A stretch of 64,000 bases of DNA from Nocardia mikamii NBRC 108933 (GTDB taxonomy: Bacteria; Actinomycetota; Actinomycetes; Mycobacteriales; Mycobacteriaceae): NCBI RefSeq assembly GCF_001613505.1, contig NZ_BDCM01000001.1, forward strand, positions 45,255 through 109,254. The letters run 5' to 3'. The notes beneath the pieces are model-generated. The model made no database searches, was not told where the DNA came from, and saw nothing but the letters and a program-made list of their open reading frames with translations. Positions 28,175 through 35,949 of this stretch are shown in pieces. A program made the position numbers and the translations under genes. Position 1 is the stretch's first letter; every line of letters starts with the position of its first letter.

Positions 28175-28963
28175 ATGGACCTCGAACTCACCGGCAAGAC
28201 CGCCGTCGTCACCGGCGCGAGCCGCGGCATCGGACTGGCGATCGCCGAGGCGCTGACCGCCGAGGGAGCACTGGTGGTCGGCGCCGCGCGCACCGTCACC
28301 CCGGAGCTCGAAAAGGCCAGTGTGGCAGCCTATTCTGTCGATCTCGGTACCTCCGAAGGCGCCACCACACTGATCGACTCGGCGCTGCGCGAACTCGGCG
28401 GTATCGACATCCTCGTCAACAATGTCGGTGGCGGTGATGCGGATCGGCTGGGACTGGGCGCATTCACCGACGTCACCGACGAACAGTGGCGAACCCTGTT
28501 CGACCTCAATCTGTTCAGCGCCGTCTGGACCACGCGCGCGGCGCTGCCCAGTCTGCTGGAACGCCGCGGCGCGATCGTGAACATCTCCTCGATCAACTCG
28601 CGCCTGCCCGCGGCCGGGCCGATCGGCTACAGCGAGGCCAAGGCCGCGCTCACCTCGCTCAGCAAACGCCTCAGTGAGGAACTGGCCCCGCGCGGCGTGC
28701 GCGTCAACACCGTATCCCCCGGCGTGGTGGGCACTCCGCTGTGGCGGGACCCGAACCGATTCGGCGGTAAACTCGCTGCGGCGCAGGGCATCTCGCACGA
28801 AGACCTGCTCGCGGGCATCGGCGAGAGTTTCGGCATCGCCTCGGGGCGGATCTCGGAGCCCGAGGAGGTGGCCGCGCTGGTCACCTTCCTCGTCTCCGCC
28901 CGGGCCGGCAATATCGTCGGCGCCGACTACGTCATCGACGGCGGGACATTGAAAGTCGCGTAA
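28175..28963 (+). CDS. Short-chain dehydrogenase/reductase
   Basis: A 262-residue classical SDR with cofactor motif TGASRGIG (about residues 13-20), NNVG in place of NNAG, catalytic Ser in NISSINS, and the YxxxK pair in GYSEAKAAL (about residues 150-154). The acidic/arginine pattern after the glycine motif (GAARTVTPE) suggests NADP(H). ATG 28175 follows AAGGGAAG. It is controlled probably by the TetR gene upstream. Substrate unknown. Confidence 0.87.
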   Translation: MDLELTGKTAVVTGASRGIGLAIAEALTAEGALVVGAARTVTPELEKASVAAYSVDLGTSEGATTLIDSALRELGGIDILVNNVGGGDADRLGLGAFTDVTDEQWRTLFDLNLFSAVWTTRAALPSLLERRGAIVNISSINSRLPAAGPIGYSEAKAALTSLSKRLSEELAPRGVRVNTVSPGVVGTPLWRDPNRFGGKLAAAQGISHEDLLAGIGESFGIASGRISEPEEVAALVTFLVSARAGNIVGADYVIDGGTLKVA

Positions 28964-29032
28964 CCACTACCGTTCGTGCTTGTGCCGCAGGCCGTTGCCC
29001 AGCGCGACGGCCGCGGCCGGCCACGCCCCGAC
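28964..29032 (-). repeat. 69-bp near-copy of the MFS gene 3' end (left flank of cassette)
   Basis: These 69 bases match 31670-31738 in the same orientation at 66 of 69 positions by eye. The match covers the last 22 codons or so and the stop of the MFS transporter gene at 31673; here the minus strand still reads VGAWPAAAVALGNGLRHKHER then stop. There is no transporter gene attached, so this is a stranded gene tail. It marks the left edge of the type VII secretion cassette. Confidence 0.9.
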
Positions 29033-29034
29033 GG

Positions 29035-29276
29035 TCAACTGCATCCCGGCAAGCGGCGCAGGCCGCTCTGAATGTCGGCGACGAGATCGGAGTAGGCGAC
29101 TGCCAGCTCGCCGAGTTTCCCCACAGATTCCGTAATTCCGCGGCGCGCGCCTCGGCGAACGCCGCATCGACACTGGCGGTGTAATAGGCGAGACACCCAT
29201 CATCGTCGGCAACGTGGTGAGCCGGATAGACGAAGTGGTGCGGGGTGTGCGCTCGGTCGTCGCGGTCGTCATCCAT
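29035..29276 (-). pseudogene. Possible frameshifted small gene at cassette edge
   Basis: From ATG 29276 the minus strand codes for about 48 plausible residues (DDDGCLAYYTASVDAAFAEA, then RAAELRN). After that the helix-like coding continues in another frame (ESVGKLGELAVAYSDLVADI, then QSGLRRLPGCS) to a TGA at 29035-29037, three bases from the repeat edge. One single-base shift near 29130 would join them into an 80-residue protein. It is not a recognised family. It may be a real frameshift, a sequencing error, or chance. The 358 bases between the SDR and EspC-like genes hold nothing else I can name. Confidence 0.35.
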
Positions 29277-29321
29277 CGCGAGACCCGCTTCCCTGCTCTA
29301 CGCTGACACGAGGAGGGGAAA

Positions 29322-29642
29322 ATGACATTTCAAGTCAATCCGGATGGACTGCGGGCCGCGGCGGGGGAGCTGGCGCTACTACCGACCGAGATCGACAATG
29401 CGCCCGAACTCGACGCCGGTCCGGTGGCGAAATTCCTCGCGGGTTTGTCGGTAGGGACCGAACTCGGCAAGTCCAATGCGGCGAGTAAGCAAGCCAAAGA
29501 CGTTCTGAAGGCGCGTTTCGACGAGTTCTCAGCCCTGTTGGTGACGTGTGCAGACAGCTTTCACGGCAACGACCAAGACGCCGCTCATCGCCTCGCCGCT
29601 GTCGCGGATCTGAATTCCGGCGACCCGCACGCGGGCCGGTAG
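29322..29642 (+). CDS. EspC-like type VII secretion target (PF10824 type)
   Basis: A 106-residue helical protein beginning MTFQVNPDGLRAAAGELALL, with the layout of EspC/ESX-secretion-associated proteins: a first helix, a loop with LSVGTELGKSN, and a second helix (AARFDEFSALLVTCADSFHG-like) ending in DQDAAHRLAAVADL. These small proteins are exported by type VII systems or act with larger substrates. ATG 29322 follows GAGGAGGGG. It is followed five bases after its stop by the large WXG-type protein, a typical pairing. No ESX core genes (EccC, EccD, MycP) are in the window. Confidence 0.7.
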   Translation: MTFQVNPDGLRAAAGELALLPTEIDNAPELDAGPVAKFLAGLSVGTELGKSNAASKQAKDVLKARFDEFSALLVTCADSFHGNDQDAAHRLAAVADLNSGDPHAGR

Positions 29643-29647
29643 CCAAT

Positions 29648-31069
29648 ATGCCGACTCCGAAAGAAGTACTGGCCATGGATACCTCGGGCCTGCAGGGCGT
29701 CGCCGACCGGGCCGGCCAGATTGCTGACGCTATCGTCAAAGTAGCGGGCACGCTGCACAAGACCATCCACGACGATCTTGCGTGGCAAGGCACGGCGGCC
29801 CGAGCCGCTGAAGACAAAGCCGACCGCGAACAGACTCAGATGCGAGCGATTGCCACCGCATACGATGACCTCAGTGCCGCTTGCGCCGGCGCGGCTCGCG
29901 ACCTTCAGTACCCGATAGCGGAAATCAAGACGATCTTTCAGCATTACGTCGTCCCGCCGGTTGCCGTCGCGGACGACTGGAGCGCAACCGGAATACAAGA
30001 TCCGAATTCCGAAGCGGGCGTACAGCTTTCTCGCCTGCCGGGACTGGTCGCCGGCCTCCGAACCGCCGATGCGCAGTGGAGCGCCGCCATTGCCACGGCC
30101 AACGACGAACTGACGAGGATGGCATCGACGACTACCTTGACGGCGATCAAGGTCGCCGATCAGAGCTTCAAATCGATAGATTCCCGCGCCGATCCGGAGC
30201 GGATCCGTACCTCGGCCGCGGCATTCCAGCAGTTGTTCGGGCGTCCGCCGACAACCGCATCCGACTGGAGTACAGCCGAGGTCCTGAACCCGAACAGCTA
30301 TACCCCGGAGTTCAAGGGAGTCGGGCCCGAGATCCGTGTCGTCAAGATCACGCCCGTTCCTGGGCAGGGGGTGGTCCGATCGTCTCAGTACATCGAGCAA
30401 CGTGACGTCTCCGACCCGGACCCCAACCCGCTCAGTCTCAATCCCGGCGCTCGCGACTTGGGGAACAATCGAACGGCCGACCCGAACTTCGATCCCGAAC
30501 ACACGAAGGTCACCACGTATGTCGACTACGAGAACGGCATCGTCGTCATGCGCCAGAACCCATCCGTCCGCGAGAACGACGACGGCAGCCCGGGCGAGGT
30601 CAAAGTTGGTGCGCCGGACGGGAAAGTGTGGCAGAACCCAGACGGGTCGGTCCGCATCCAGTACGACGCGGGTAATCCACTGCCGCCCTCCTGGATGACC
30701 AAGCCTCCCGGCCTGGATGGCCACGATGTCACGGTCAACGGCGATTTGGTGTTCCAGCCCGGTCCGAACGGGGTCCAAGTGAACGGGACGCGCACCGATT
30801 ATCCATCATTGGAGGTGTATCAAGACACCCCCGACGGTCGCACGCAAACGATCGCGCTGGACCCGGCGCGATCCGGGAGCTCACTCGGCCCAGCCATGAA
30901 TCTGCCGTTTCACCACGACATCGGCGTGGGCGGTGCGGCCTTCGGTCCGTTCACCGACTGGAACGACCGCTACGACGTGCCAGGGAATCCGAAGCCGTCG
31001 ACATCGTTCGGTCCGGTCACGGCGCCGCCCACCGCCCCAGTGCAGCGGATACCCGCAGGGACGGCCTGA
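29648..31069 (+). CDS. WXG-domain type VII substrate with unrecognised C-terminal region
   Basis: A 473-residue protein. Residues 1-95 look like a WXG100 domain: two helices joined by Trp46-Gln47-Gly48 (in LAWQGTAARAAED). A second helical part runs to about 180 (YPIAEIKTIFQHYVVPP; TADAQWSAAIATANDELTRM), and from about 200 the sequence becomes beta-rich, polar and Asp/Pro/Asn-rich (NRTADPNFDPEHTKVTTYVD; GKVWQNPDGSVRIQYDAGNP; FHHDIGVGGAAFGPFTDW). I do not recognise the C-terminal region. ATG 29648 has no strong ribosome site and may be coupled to the preceding gene. Layout fits a secreted polymorphic-toxin-like or effector protein, but no catalytic motif is evident. Confidence 0.65.
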   Translation: MPTPKEVLAMDTSGLQGVADRAGQIADAIVKVAGTLHKTIHDDLAWQGTAARAAEDKADREQTQMRAIATAYDDLSAACAGAARDLQYPIAEIKTIFQHYVVPPVAVADDWSATGIQDPNSEAGVQLSRLPGLVAGLRTADAQWSAAIATANDELTRMASTTTLTAIKVADQSFKSIDSRADPERIRTSAAAFQQLFGRPPTTASDWSTAEVLNPNSYTPEFKGVGPEIRVVKITPVPGQGVVRSSQYIEQRDVSDPDPNPLSLNPGARDLGNNRTADPNFDPEHTKVTTYVDYENGIVVMRQNPSVRENDDGSPGEVKVGAPDGKVWQNPDGSVRIQYDAGNPLPPSWMTKPPGLDGHDVTVNGDLVFQPGPNGVQVNGTRTDYPSLEVYQDTPDGRTQTIALDPARSGSSLGPAMNLPFHHDIGVGGAAFGPFTDWNDRYDVPGNPKPSTSFGPVTAPPTAPVQRIPAGTA

Positions 31070-31372
31070 ATGACGCCGTCTTCGTCGGAAGATGCGCGGT
31101 TCTGGCGCCTCGCCACATGGGGCGTGGCGGGTTTCTTCCTGCTGCAGTTGGTGGTCATGATGATCGCGGCGCGGGTGATGCACTCGGACACCGACGGCAC
31201 GATCTTCGGTTCGTTTCTCGCCGCCTCGGTGGTAGGTACCCTCATCGCCTCGCTCCTTCGATGGAAGGCACGGGGGCCCCTCCGCGGTGTAGCTCTTGCC
31301 GCAGTGACCACCGCGGGCATATGGCTCGGGTCGTCTGTCATCATCGGATGCCTCTATTTCGCGACCAGGTAG
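31070..31372 (+). CDS. Small three-segment membrane protein
   Basis: A 100-residue protein with three hydrophobic segments (about 14-34 LATWGVAGFFLLQLVVMMIA; 44-62; 75-97). ATG 31070 directly follows the stop of the WXG protein (TGAATG), so they are translationally coupled. No family is recognised. In toxin cassettes a small membrane protein just downstream of the effector is often the immunity protein; that role is inference only. Confidence 0.65.
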   Translation: MTPSSSEDARFWRLATWGVAGFFLLQLVVMMIAARVMHSDTDGTIFGSFLAASVVGTLIASLLRWKARGPLRGVALAAVTTAGIWLGSSVIIGCLYFATR

Positions 31373-31381
31373 GAGCGTCCT

Positions 31382-31666
31382 GTGACCCGAGAACACTCCG
31401 CTCCGCAGCACAGGCACGAAACCTGGTTCGGCCAATTGTCATTCAGAGGGGCTGCAGTGTGCCTCACGCTGAACGTGATCCCGTTTTTCATCAACGGATA
31501 CCTGATCTTCGCGCTCGTCCTGCTGTACGCGATCGAATTGATCGCCGCTGCTCTGCTCTGCGCTCGCGGAGGGCGCGCGCGACAGCTCGGCACAGGCATC
31601 GCGGTGGCGTTGGCCGGCACTGCCGTCTGCTTTGTGCTGCTCCCCGCCCTGGGACGGTTGTCCTGA
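31382..31666 (+). CDS. Small three-segment membrane protein
   Basis: A 94-residue protein, hydrophobic from about residue 24 (AAVCLTLNVIPFFINGYLIF) with further segments at 47-60 and 69-88. GTG 31382 follows AGGAG by seven bases, nine bases after the previous gene. It does not resemble the preceding membrane protein in sequence but has a similar build. It ends three bases before the right-hand 69-bp repeat, so it is the last gene of the cassette. Confidence 0.65.
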   Translation: MTREHSAPQHRHETWFGQLSFRGAAVCLTLNVIPFFINGYLIFALVLLYAIELIAAALLCARGGRARQLGTGIAVALAGTAVCFVLLPALGRLS

Positions 31667-31669
31667 CGT

Positions 31670-31738
31670 CCACTACCGTTCGTGCTTGTGCCGCAGGCCG
31701 TTGCCCAGTGCCACGGCCGCGGCCAGCCACGCCCCGAC
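31670..31738 (-). repeat. 69-bp repeat, right flank (intact MFS gene 3' end)
   Basis: The partner of 28964-29032 (66 of 69 identical by eye, direct orientation, 2,706 bases apart). Here the sequence is the true 3' end of the MFS gene. The cassette genes 29322-31666 lie exactly between the two copies. Confidence 0.9.
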
Positions 31739-33109
31739 ACTCAGCACCGCGAAGCTGACCACGTAGGCGTGCAGCGACGGCACGCCGGTGTGACCGATGG
31801 TGAGAGCGCTCAGAATCGAGGCCGTGATGGCGCCGGCGATGCTGCCACCGGCGGTGCGGACCAGTGAGTTGATACCACTGGCGATTCCGCTCTCGCTCAT
31901 CGGAACATGCTGGACGGCAAGGGTTCCCAGTGCGGCGTAGCCGATCCCGAAGCCGATGCCCTGCAGCGTATTCGAGATGACCATGTCGTAGCCGTGCGCA
32001 TTGGACAGCGCGAGCCATCCGGTCGCCGCGCCGGCGAAGGCCGCGCCGATGGCCAGGGTGAAGGCGGGGCCGATGCGCGCGACGATACGCCCGGTGCGGA
32101 AGGAGAAGAAGGTCATCAGCACCGAGCTGGGAATGCCGTAGAGTCCCACAGCCAGGACCGACCCGGACAGACCGTAACCGACCTTGTCGGCGGGGGTCTG
32201 CACGAAGTTCGAGATCAGGGTGAAGGAGCCGAACATCGCGAAGCCCAGCAGCGCCGACGCCATATTGGCCGACAGCGAGCGCGGACCGACCAGCAGCGGC
32301 AACCGCACCAGCGGCTGCGCGACCCTGCGCTCCACCAGCACCCACACCACGGCCAGCACGGCGGCCGCGGCGAACAGGCCGATCACGCTGGTCTCGCCCC
32401 AGCCCCAGCGCGGCCCCTCGCTGATGGCCAGCAGCAGGCACACCAGCAGACCGGCGAGCAGGACCGCGCCCAGATAATCCGGCTGCCCGCCGTGGCGCTG
32501 CCCCACATCCCTGGCGCTCACGCCGACGAGCACGGTGGCGAACACGGCCAGCACCGCCGTCATCCAGAACACCGGATGCGGGTCGGTGGTCTTGTCCGCG
32601 ATGACACCGGTCACCAGCATGCCGATGGTGCCGCCGACGCCCATGGTGCCGCTGATGACGCCGATGGCGGTGGTGAGCCGTTCGCGCGGGAAGGTGTCGC
32701 GAATGATGCCGATCCCCAGCGGAATCAGCGCCGACGACGTGCCCTGCAGCGCCCGGCCGACGATGTAGACGCCCAGCGAACTCGCCACCGCGCAGACCAC
32801 CGAACCGATGATCAGCAGCCCCATGCAGAACATCACCATGCGCTTCTTGCCGTACATGTCGCCGAAGCGCGAAAGCAGCGGTGTGGCAACGGCTCCGGTG
32901 AGCAGCGCGGCGGTGAACAACCACGTGACACCCGCGACGTCGGTGTGCAGTTGCCCGATCAGCCTGGGGAGCAACGGAATTACCACGGTCTGCTGCAGTG
33001 AGACCACGAGTCCGGCCGCGCACAGTGCCAGCAGTGTCAAGAGCAGGTGCGCCGGCGCACCGGTTTCGGAATCGGTCCCGGTGGATCGGCCGGTGACGGT
33101 CGACGTCAT
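31673..33109 (-). CDS. MFS drug-efflux transporter (DHA2/EmrB-like)
   Basis: A 478-residue transporter with about 14 hydrophobic segments. The first half carries the MFS motif (LLSRFGDMYGKKRMVMF) and the drug-exporter motif C region (GVISGTMGVGGTIGMLVTG). Likely proton-driven export of drugs or lipophilic compounds. ATG 33109 leads directly into the first segment (TLLALCAAGLVVSLQQTVVI). It is divergent from a MarR repressor over a 24-bp palindrome, the standard layout for a drug-inducible pump. A stray copy of its last 69 bases lies at 28964. Confidence 0.88.
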   Translation of the reverse strand: MTSTVTGRSTGTDSETGAPAHLLLTLLALCAAGLVVSLQQTVVIPLLPRLIGQLHTDVAGVTWLFTAALLTGAVATPLLSRFGDMYGKKRMVMFCMGLLIIGSVVCAVASSLGVYIVGRALQGTSSALIPLGIGIIRDTFPRERLTTAIGVISGTMGVGGTIGMLVTGVIADKTTDPHPVFWMTAVLAVFATVLVGVSARDVGQRHGGQPDYLGAVLLAGLLVCLLLAISEGPRWGWGETSVIGLFAAAAVLAVVWVLVERRVAQPLVRLPLLVGPRSLSANMASALLGFAMFGSFTLISNFVQTPADKVGYGLSGSVLAVGLYGIPSSVLMTFFSFRTGRIVARIGPAFTLAIGAAFAGAATGWLALSNAHGYDMVISNTLQGIGFGIGYAALGTLAVQHVPMSESGIASGINSLVRTAGGSIAGAITASILSALTIGHTGVPSLHAYVVSFAVLSVGAWLAAAVALGNGLRHKHER

Positions 33110-33131
33110 CTGAGTTCCCTATCTTTATACT

Positions 33132-33155
33132 TACCTAACTTAAGTAAGTTGGGTA
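33132..33155. promoter_or_regulatory. 24-bp MarR-type operator
   Basis: TACC-x-AACTTA-AG-TAAGTT-x-GGTA: a palindrome with only one mismatched pair per side of 11, in the 59-base gap between the divergent MFS and MarR genes. It would cover both promoters, as expected for MarR self-control. Confidence 0.7.
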
Positions 33156-33168
33156 GTAGGATAACCCT

Positions 33169-33678
33169 GTGCCGCGTTCCGAAGGAAGTCCCGAATCGGT
33201 GGTCGATGCCGACTACATCGTGGAACTCGAGCGCGCGCTGACCCGGATCGCGCACCTGCTCACCCGGGCCAGACGGCACGATCGCACCGTGGCCGCCGCC
33301 GGGGTGAATCTCGATCGCGCCAACGTGCCGCTGCTGCGGATGCTCGCCGACGCCGCGGAGCCGATGCGCATGGGTGAGCTCGCGACCTGCCTGGATGTGG
33401 AGGCGCCGCATGTCACGCGCCAGATCCAGCGCCTGGAGCGGGCCGGTTACGTCGACCGGGTGACCGATCCGGAGGACCGCCGGGCGCAGCGGGTGCGCAT
33501 CACCGACGAGGGCCGGGCCACCGTCGACGCGATCCGCGCGGTGAGCCGCCGCCACATGCGCGACGCGCTGGCGGAGTGGTCGACCGAGGATCTGCGTCAG
33601 CTCGCCGCGCTCAACCACCGCATGGTCGACGCGTTTCTCGACAATGCCGAGCGCACCGACGCCTTCGGGCGGCGATGA
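33169..33678 (+). CDS. MarR-family transcriptional regulator
   Basis: A 169-residue winged-helix repressor: MGELATCLDVEAPHVTRQIQ recognition helix region and the DPEDRRAQRVRITDEG wing, the MarR hallmark. GTG 33169 is the start that leaves the normal helical N terminus; it lies only 14 bases from the operator palindrome, so the message may be nearly leaderless. It probably represses itself and the divergent MFS pump, released by an aromatic drug-like ligand. It is convergent with the GerW-like gene, 6 bases away. Confidence 0.88.
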   Translation: MPRSEGSPESVVDADYIVELERALTRIAHLLTRARRHDRTVAAAGVNLDRANVPLLRMLADAAEPMRMGELATCLDVEAPHVTRQIQRLERAGYVDRVTDPEDRRAQRVRITDEGRATVDAIRAVSRRHMRDALAEWSTEDLRQLAALNHRMVDAFLDNAERTDAFGRR

Positions 33679-33684
33679 AGCTGC

Positions 33685-34002
33685 TCAGCGCTCCTTGCGG
33701 TCGATCCGGATGGTGACGTCCGGCCACGGCGGATTCCGCACCACCGCGATCAGGGACAGCGTCGTCGCCACCAAGCCGACGAAGATGCCCAGCAGCGCGA
33801 TGGCGGTGTCGTCGGTGACGGCGTGCCAGCCGGTGTTGCCGTCCTCGATGACGAAGACGCCCAGCGGCCGGGCGCGCCGGAACTTTCCGCCGGGGCGCGT
33901 CACCGGGATGACCGTGGCGCCTTCGGGGGTCTGATACGGCGTCCCGTAGATCGCCGAATCATCGCCCACCGCAGGCAGATCGAACCGCTCCCGAACCGTC
34001 AT
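33685..34002 (-). CDS. GerW/YtfJ-like membrane-anchored protein
   Basis: A 105-residue protein: an N-terminal soluble part with the GerW/YtfJ pattern (SAIYGTPYQTPEGATVIPVT, then RPLGVFVIEDGNTGWHAVTD) and a C-terminal membrane segment (AIALLGIFVGLVATTLSLIAV). The long Gly-rich loop of full GerW proteins is missing. ATG 34002 follows AAGGGG by six bases; the open frame to 34101 is not used. GerW-like proteins also occur in non-sporulating actinobacteria, with unknown function. Confidence 0.55.
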   Translation of the reverse strand: MTVRERFDLPAVGDDSAIYGTPYQTPEGATVIPVTRPGGKFRRARPLGVFVIEDGNTGWHAVTDDTAIALLGIFVGLVATTLSLIAVVRNPPWPDVTIRIDRKER

Positions 34003-34140
34003 CTCGACCCCTTCCGGCTGCCGTGCCGCGCTCGCGGCACCACCGAGCCCTGCGGGCCACTCTAGTCCGTCACCCGAGCCTGGGAGGCACCGTGCGTCCA
34101 CGGCGCCGCGAGCACGCGGCTCACCGCCGGAAAACCGGAA

Positions 34141-34172
34141 AACGGCCCGCAGCAGATGCGCTGCGGGCCGTT
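34141..34172 (-). terminator. Strong terminator of the pnt operon
   Basis: AACGGCCCGCAGC (34141-34153) pairs perfectly with GCTGCGGGCCGTT (34160-34172) over a 6-base loop. Read on the minus strand, the 13-bp stem ends in TTTTCC, 20 bases past the pntB stop: an intrinsic terminator for the transhydrogenase operon. Confidence 0.85.
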
Positions 34173-34191
34173 CGGGTCGAACCTACGCTCG

Positions 34192-35604
34192 TTACAGCGC
34201 CTTGAGTTCCTCGGTGACGGCGCCGACGGACTTCTTGGCGTCGCCGAACAACATCGAGGTGTGATCGGCGTAGAACAGCGGGTTGTCGATACCGGCGAAG
34301 CCGGAGTTCATCGACCGTTTCAGCACGATCACGCTCTTGGCCTGGTCGACGTTGAGCACCGGCATGCCGTAGATCGGACTCGAGGAGTCCTCGCGCGCGG
34401 CGGGGTTGGTGACGTCGTTGGCGCCGATCACCAAAGCCACGTCGGTACGCGAGAATTCGCCGTTGATGTCGTCCATTTCCTTGAGCGCGTCGTAGGAGAC
34501 CTCGGCCTCGGCCAGCAGCACGTTCATGTGGCCGGGCATACGACCCGCGACCGGATGGATGGCGTATTTGACCTCGACACCCTTGGCTTCCAGCAGCGAG
34601 GCCATCTCCTTGACCGCGTGCTGGGCCTGCGCGACGGCCATACCGTAGCCGGGCACCACGATCACCTGGTTGGCGTAGGCCATCTGGATCGCGGCATCGG
34701 CGGCCGAGGTGGCCTTGGCCTGCTTCTGTTCACCGTCACCGGCAGCCGCGGCACCGCCGCCACCACCGAAACCACCCGCGACGATGGCCGGGATGGACCG
34801 GTTCATGGCCTTGGCCATCAGGTTGGTCAGAATGGTGCCCGACGCGCCGACGATCATGCCGGCCACGATCATCGCGGTGTTGTTCAGCGCCAGACCGGCC
34901 GCCGCGGCCGACAGACCGGTCAGCGCGTTCAGCAGCGAGATCACCACGGGCATGTCCGCGCCACCGATCGGCAGCACGACCATCAGGCCCAGCACGGCGG
35001 CCAGCACCAGCAGCAGCACCATCCACCACCACGGCGCACCGTCCTCGGTGGCGCCGATACCGATCACCACGGCGGAAGCGATCGCACCCAGGGCCAGCAG
35101 CAGGTTGACCGGCTGCTGCAGTTTGCCGAGCCCGATCGGGCGGCCGGGCAGGATCTCCTGCAGCTTGCCGAACGCGATCAGCGAGCCCCAGAACGAGATC
35201 GAACCGATCATCGCCGCGAACAGCGAACCGATCACGATGTGCACGGTGGGCTGTTCGTGCAGCGACGAGAAGCCGTCGCTGTTGAGGAATTCCGACCACG
35301 CGATCAACGCGACCGTGCCACCACCGACACCGTTGAACGCCGCCACCAGCTGCGGCATCGCGGTCATCTTGGTGAACCGGGCCGGCGGAACACCCAGCGC
35401 CACACCGACGACCAGGCCCGCGATGATGATGATCCAGTTCGAGGTGTCGCGGATGGAGATGAACGTCGCGATCACCGCGATGCCCATGCCGACCGCCGCG
35501 ATCCAGTTGCCACGGACCGCGGTCTTCGGGCCGGTCAAGCCCATCAGACCGTAGATGAACAGCGAGAACGCGACGATATAAAGAATGTTGACCAGATTGT
35601 CCAT
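34192..35604 (-). CDS. pntB: NAD(P) transhydrogenase beta subunit
   Basis: A 470-residue membrane protein: about eight or nine transmembrane segments (to about residue 270), then the soluble NADP-binding domain III (IVVPGYGMAVAQAQHAVKEM, with GYGMA; VLLAEAEVSYDALKEMDDIN; VNPAAR-like DVTNPAAREDSSSPIYGMPV). It uses the proton gradient to transfer hydride from NADH to NADP. ATG 35604. It lies three bases after pntAB in the operon and is followed by a strong terminator. Confidence 0.95.
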   Translation of the reverse strand: MDNLVNILYIVAFSLFIYGLMGLTGPKTAVRGNWIAAVGMGIAVIATFISIRDTSNWIIIIAGLVVGVALGVPPARFTKMTAMPQLVAAFNGVGGGTVALIAWSEFLNSDGFSSLHEQPTVHIVIGSLFAAMIGSISFWGSLIAFGKLQEILPGRPIGLGKLQQPVNLLLALGAIASAVVIGIGATEDGAPWWWMVLLLVLAAVLGLMVVLPIGGADMPVVISLLNALTGLSAAAAGLALNNTAMIVAGMIVGASGTILTNLMAKAMNRSIPAIVAGGFGGGGGAAAAGDGEQKQAKATSAADAAIQMAYANQVIVVPGYGMAVAQAQHAVKEMASLLEAKGVEVKYAIHPVAGRMPGHMNVLLAEAEVSYDALKEMDDINGEFSRTDVALVIGANDVTNPAAREDSSSPIYGMPVLNVDQAKSVIVLKRSMNSGFAGIDNPLFYADHTSMLFGDAKKSVGAVTEELKAL

Positions 35605-35607
35605 GAG

Positions 35608-35949
35608 TCAGCGGCCCGCCTTCTCGGTGTTTCCAGGGCGCTGGGCGCCCGACGCAGCGGGCTTCTTGCCCTTGAACATCCCCAGCATCCGGTCGGTCAC
35701 CACGAAACCACCGACCACGTTCAGCGTTCCGAACACCACCGCGACGAACAAGATGATCTGCGTGATCACCGACGGGTGCTCGACCTTGCCGAGGGTGACC
35801 AGCGCACCCAGCACCACGATGCCGTGGATGGCGTTGGTGCCCGACATCAGCGGGGTGTGCAAGGTGTTGGGCACCTTGGAGATCACCGCAAAACCCACGA
35901 ATCCGGACAGCACCAGAATCGCGATATTGGCCAAAAGCTCGGTATACAT
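35608..35949 (-). CDS. pntAB: NAD(P) transhydrogenase alpha-2 (membrane) subunit
   Basis: A 113-residue protein with three transmembrane segments (about residues 6-24, 40-52, 62-86), matching the membrane domain at the C-terminal end of single-chain PntA; here it is a separate gene, as in mycobacteria and Rhodospirillum. Conserved HTPLMSGTNAIHGIVVLGAL. Its start ATG shares one base with the pntAA stop (TGATG), so expression is coupled. Confidence 0.93.
   Translation of the reverse strand: MYTELLANIAILVLSGFVGFAVISKVPNTLHTPLMSGTNAIHGIVVLGALVTLGKVEHPSVITQIILFVAVVFGTLNVVGGFVVTDRMLGMFKGKKPAASGAQRPGNTEKAGR

Noticed and set aside
28964..31738. Insertion sequence or composite transposon
   Set aside because: The flanking 69-bp copies are direct, not inverted, coincide with a gene end, and no transposase is present.
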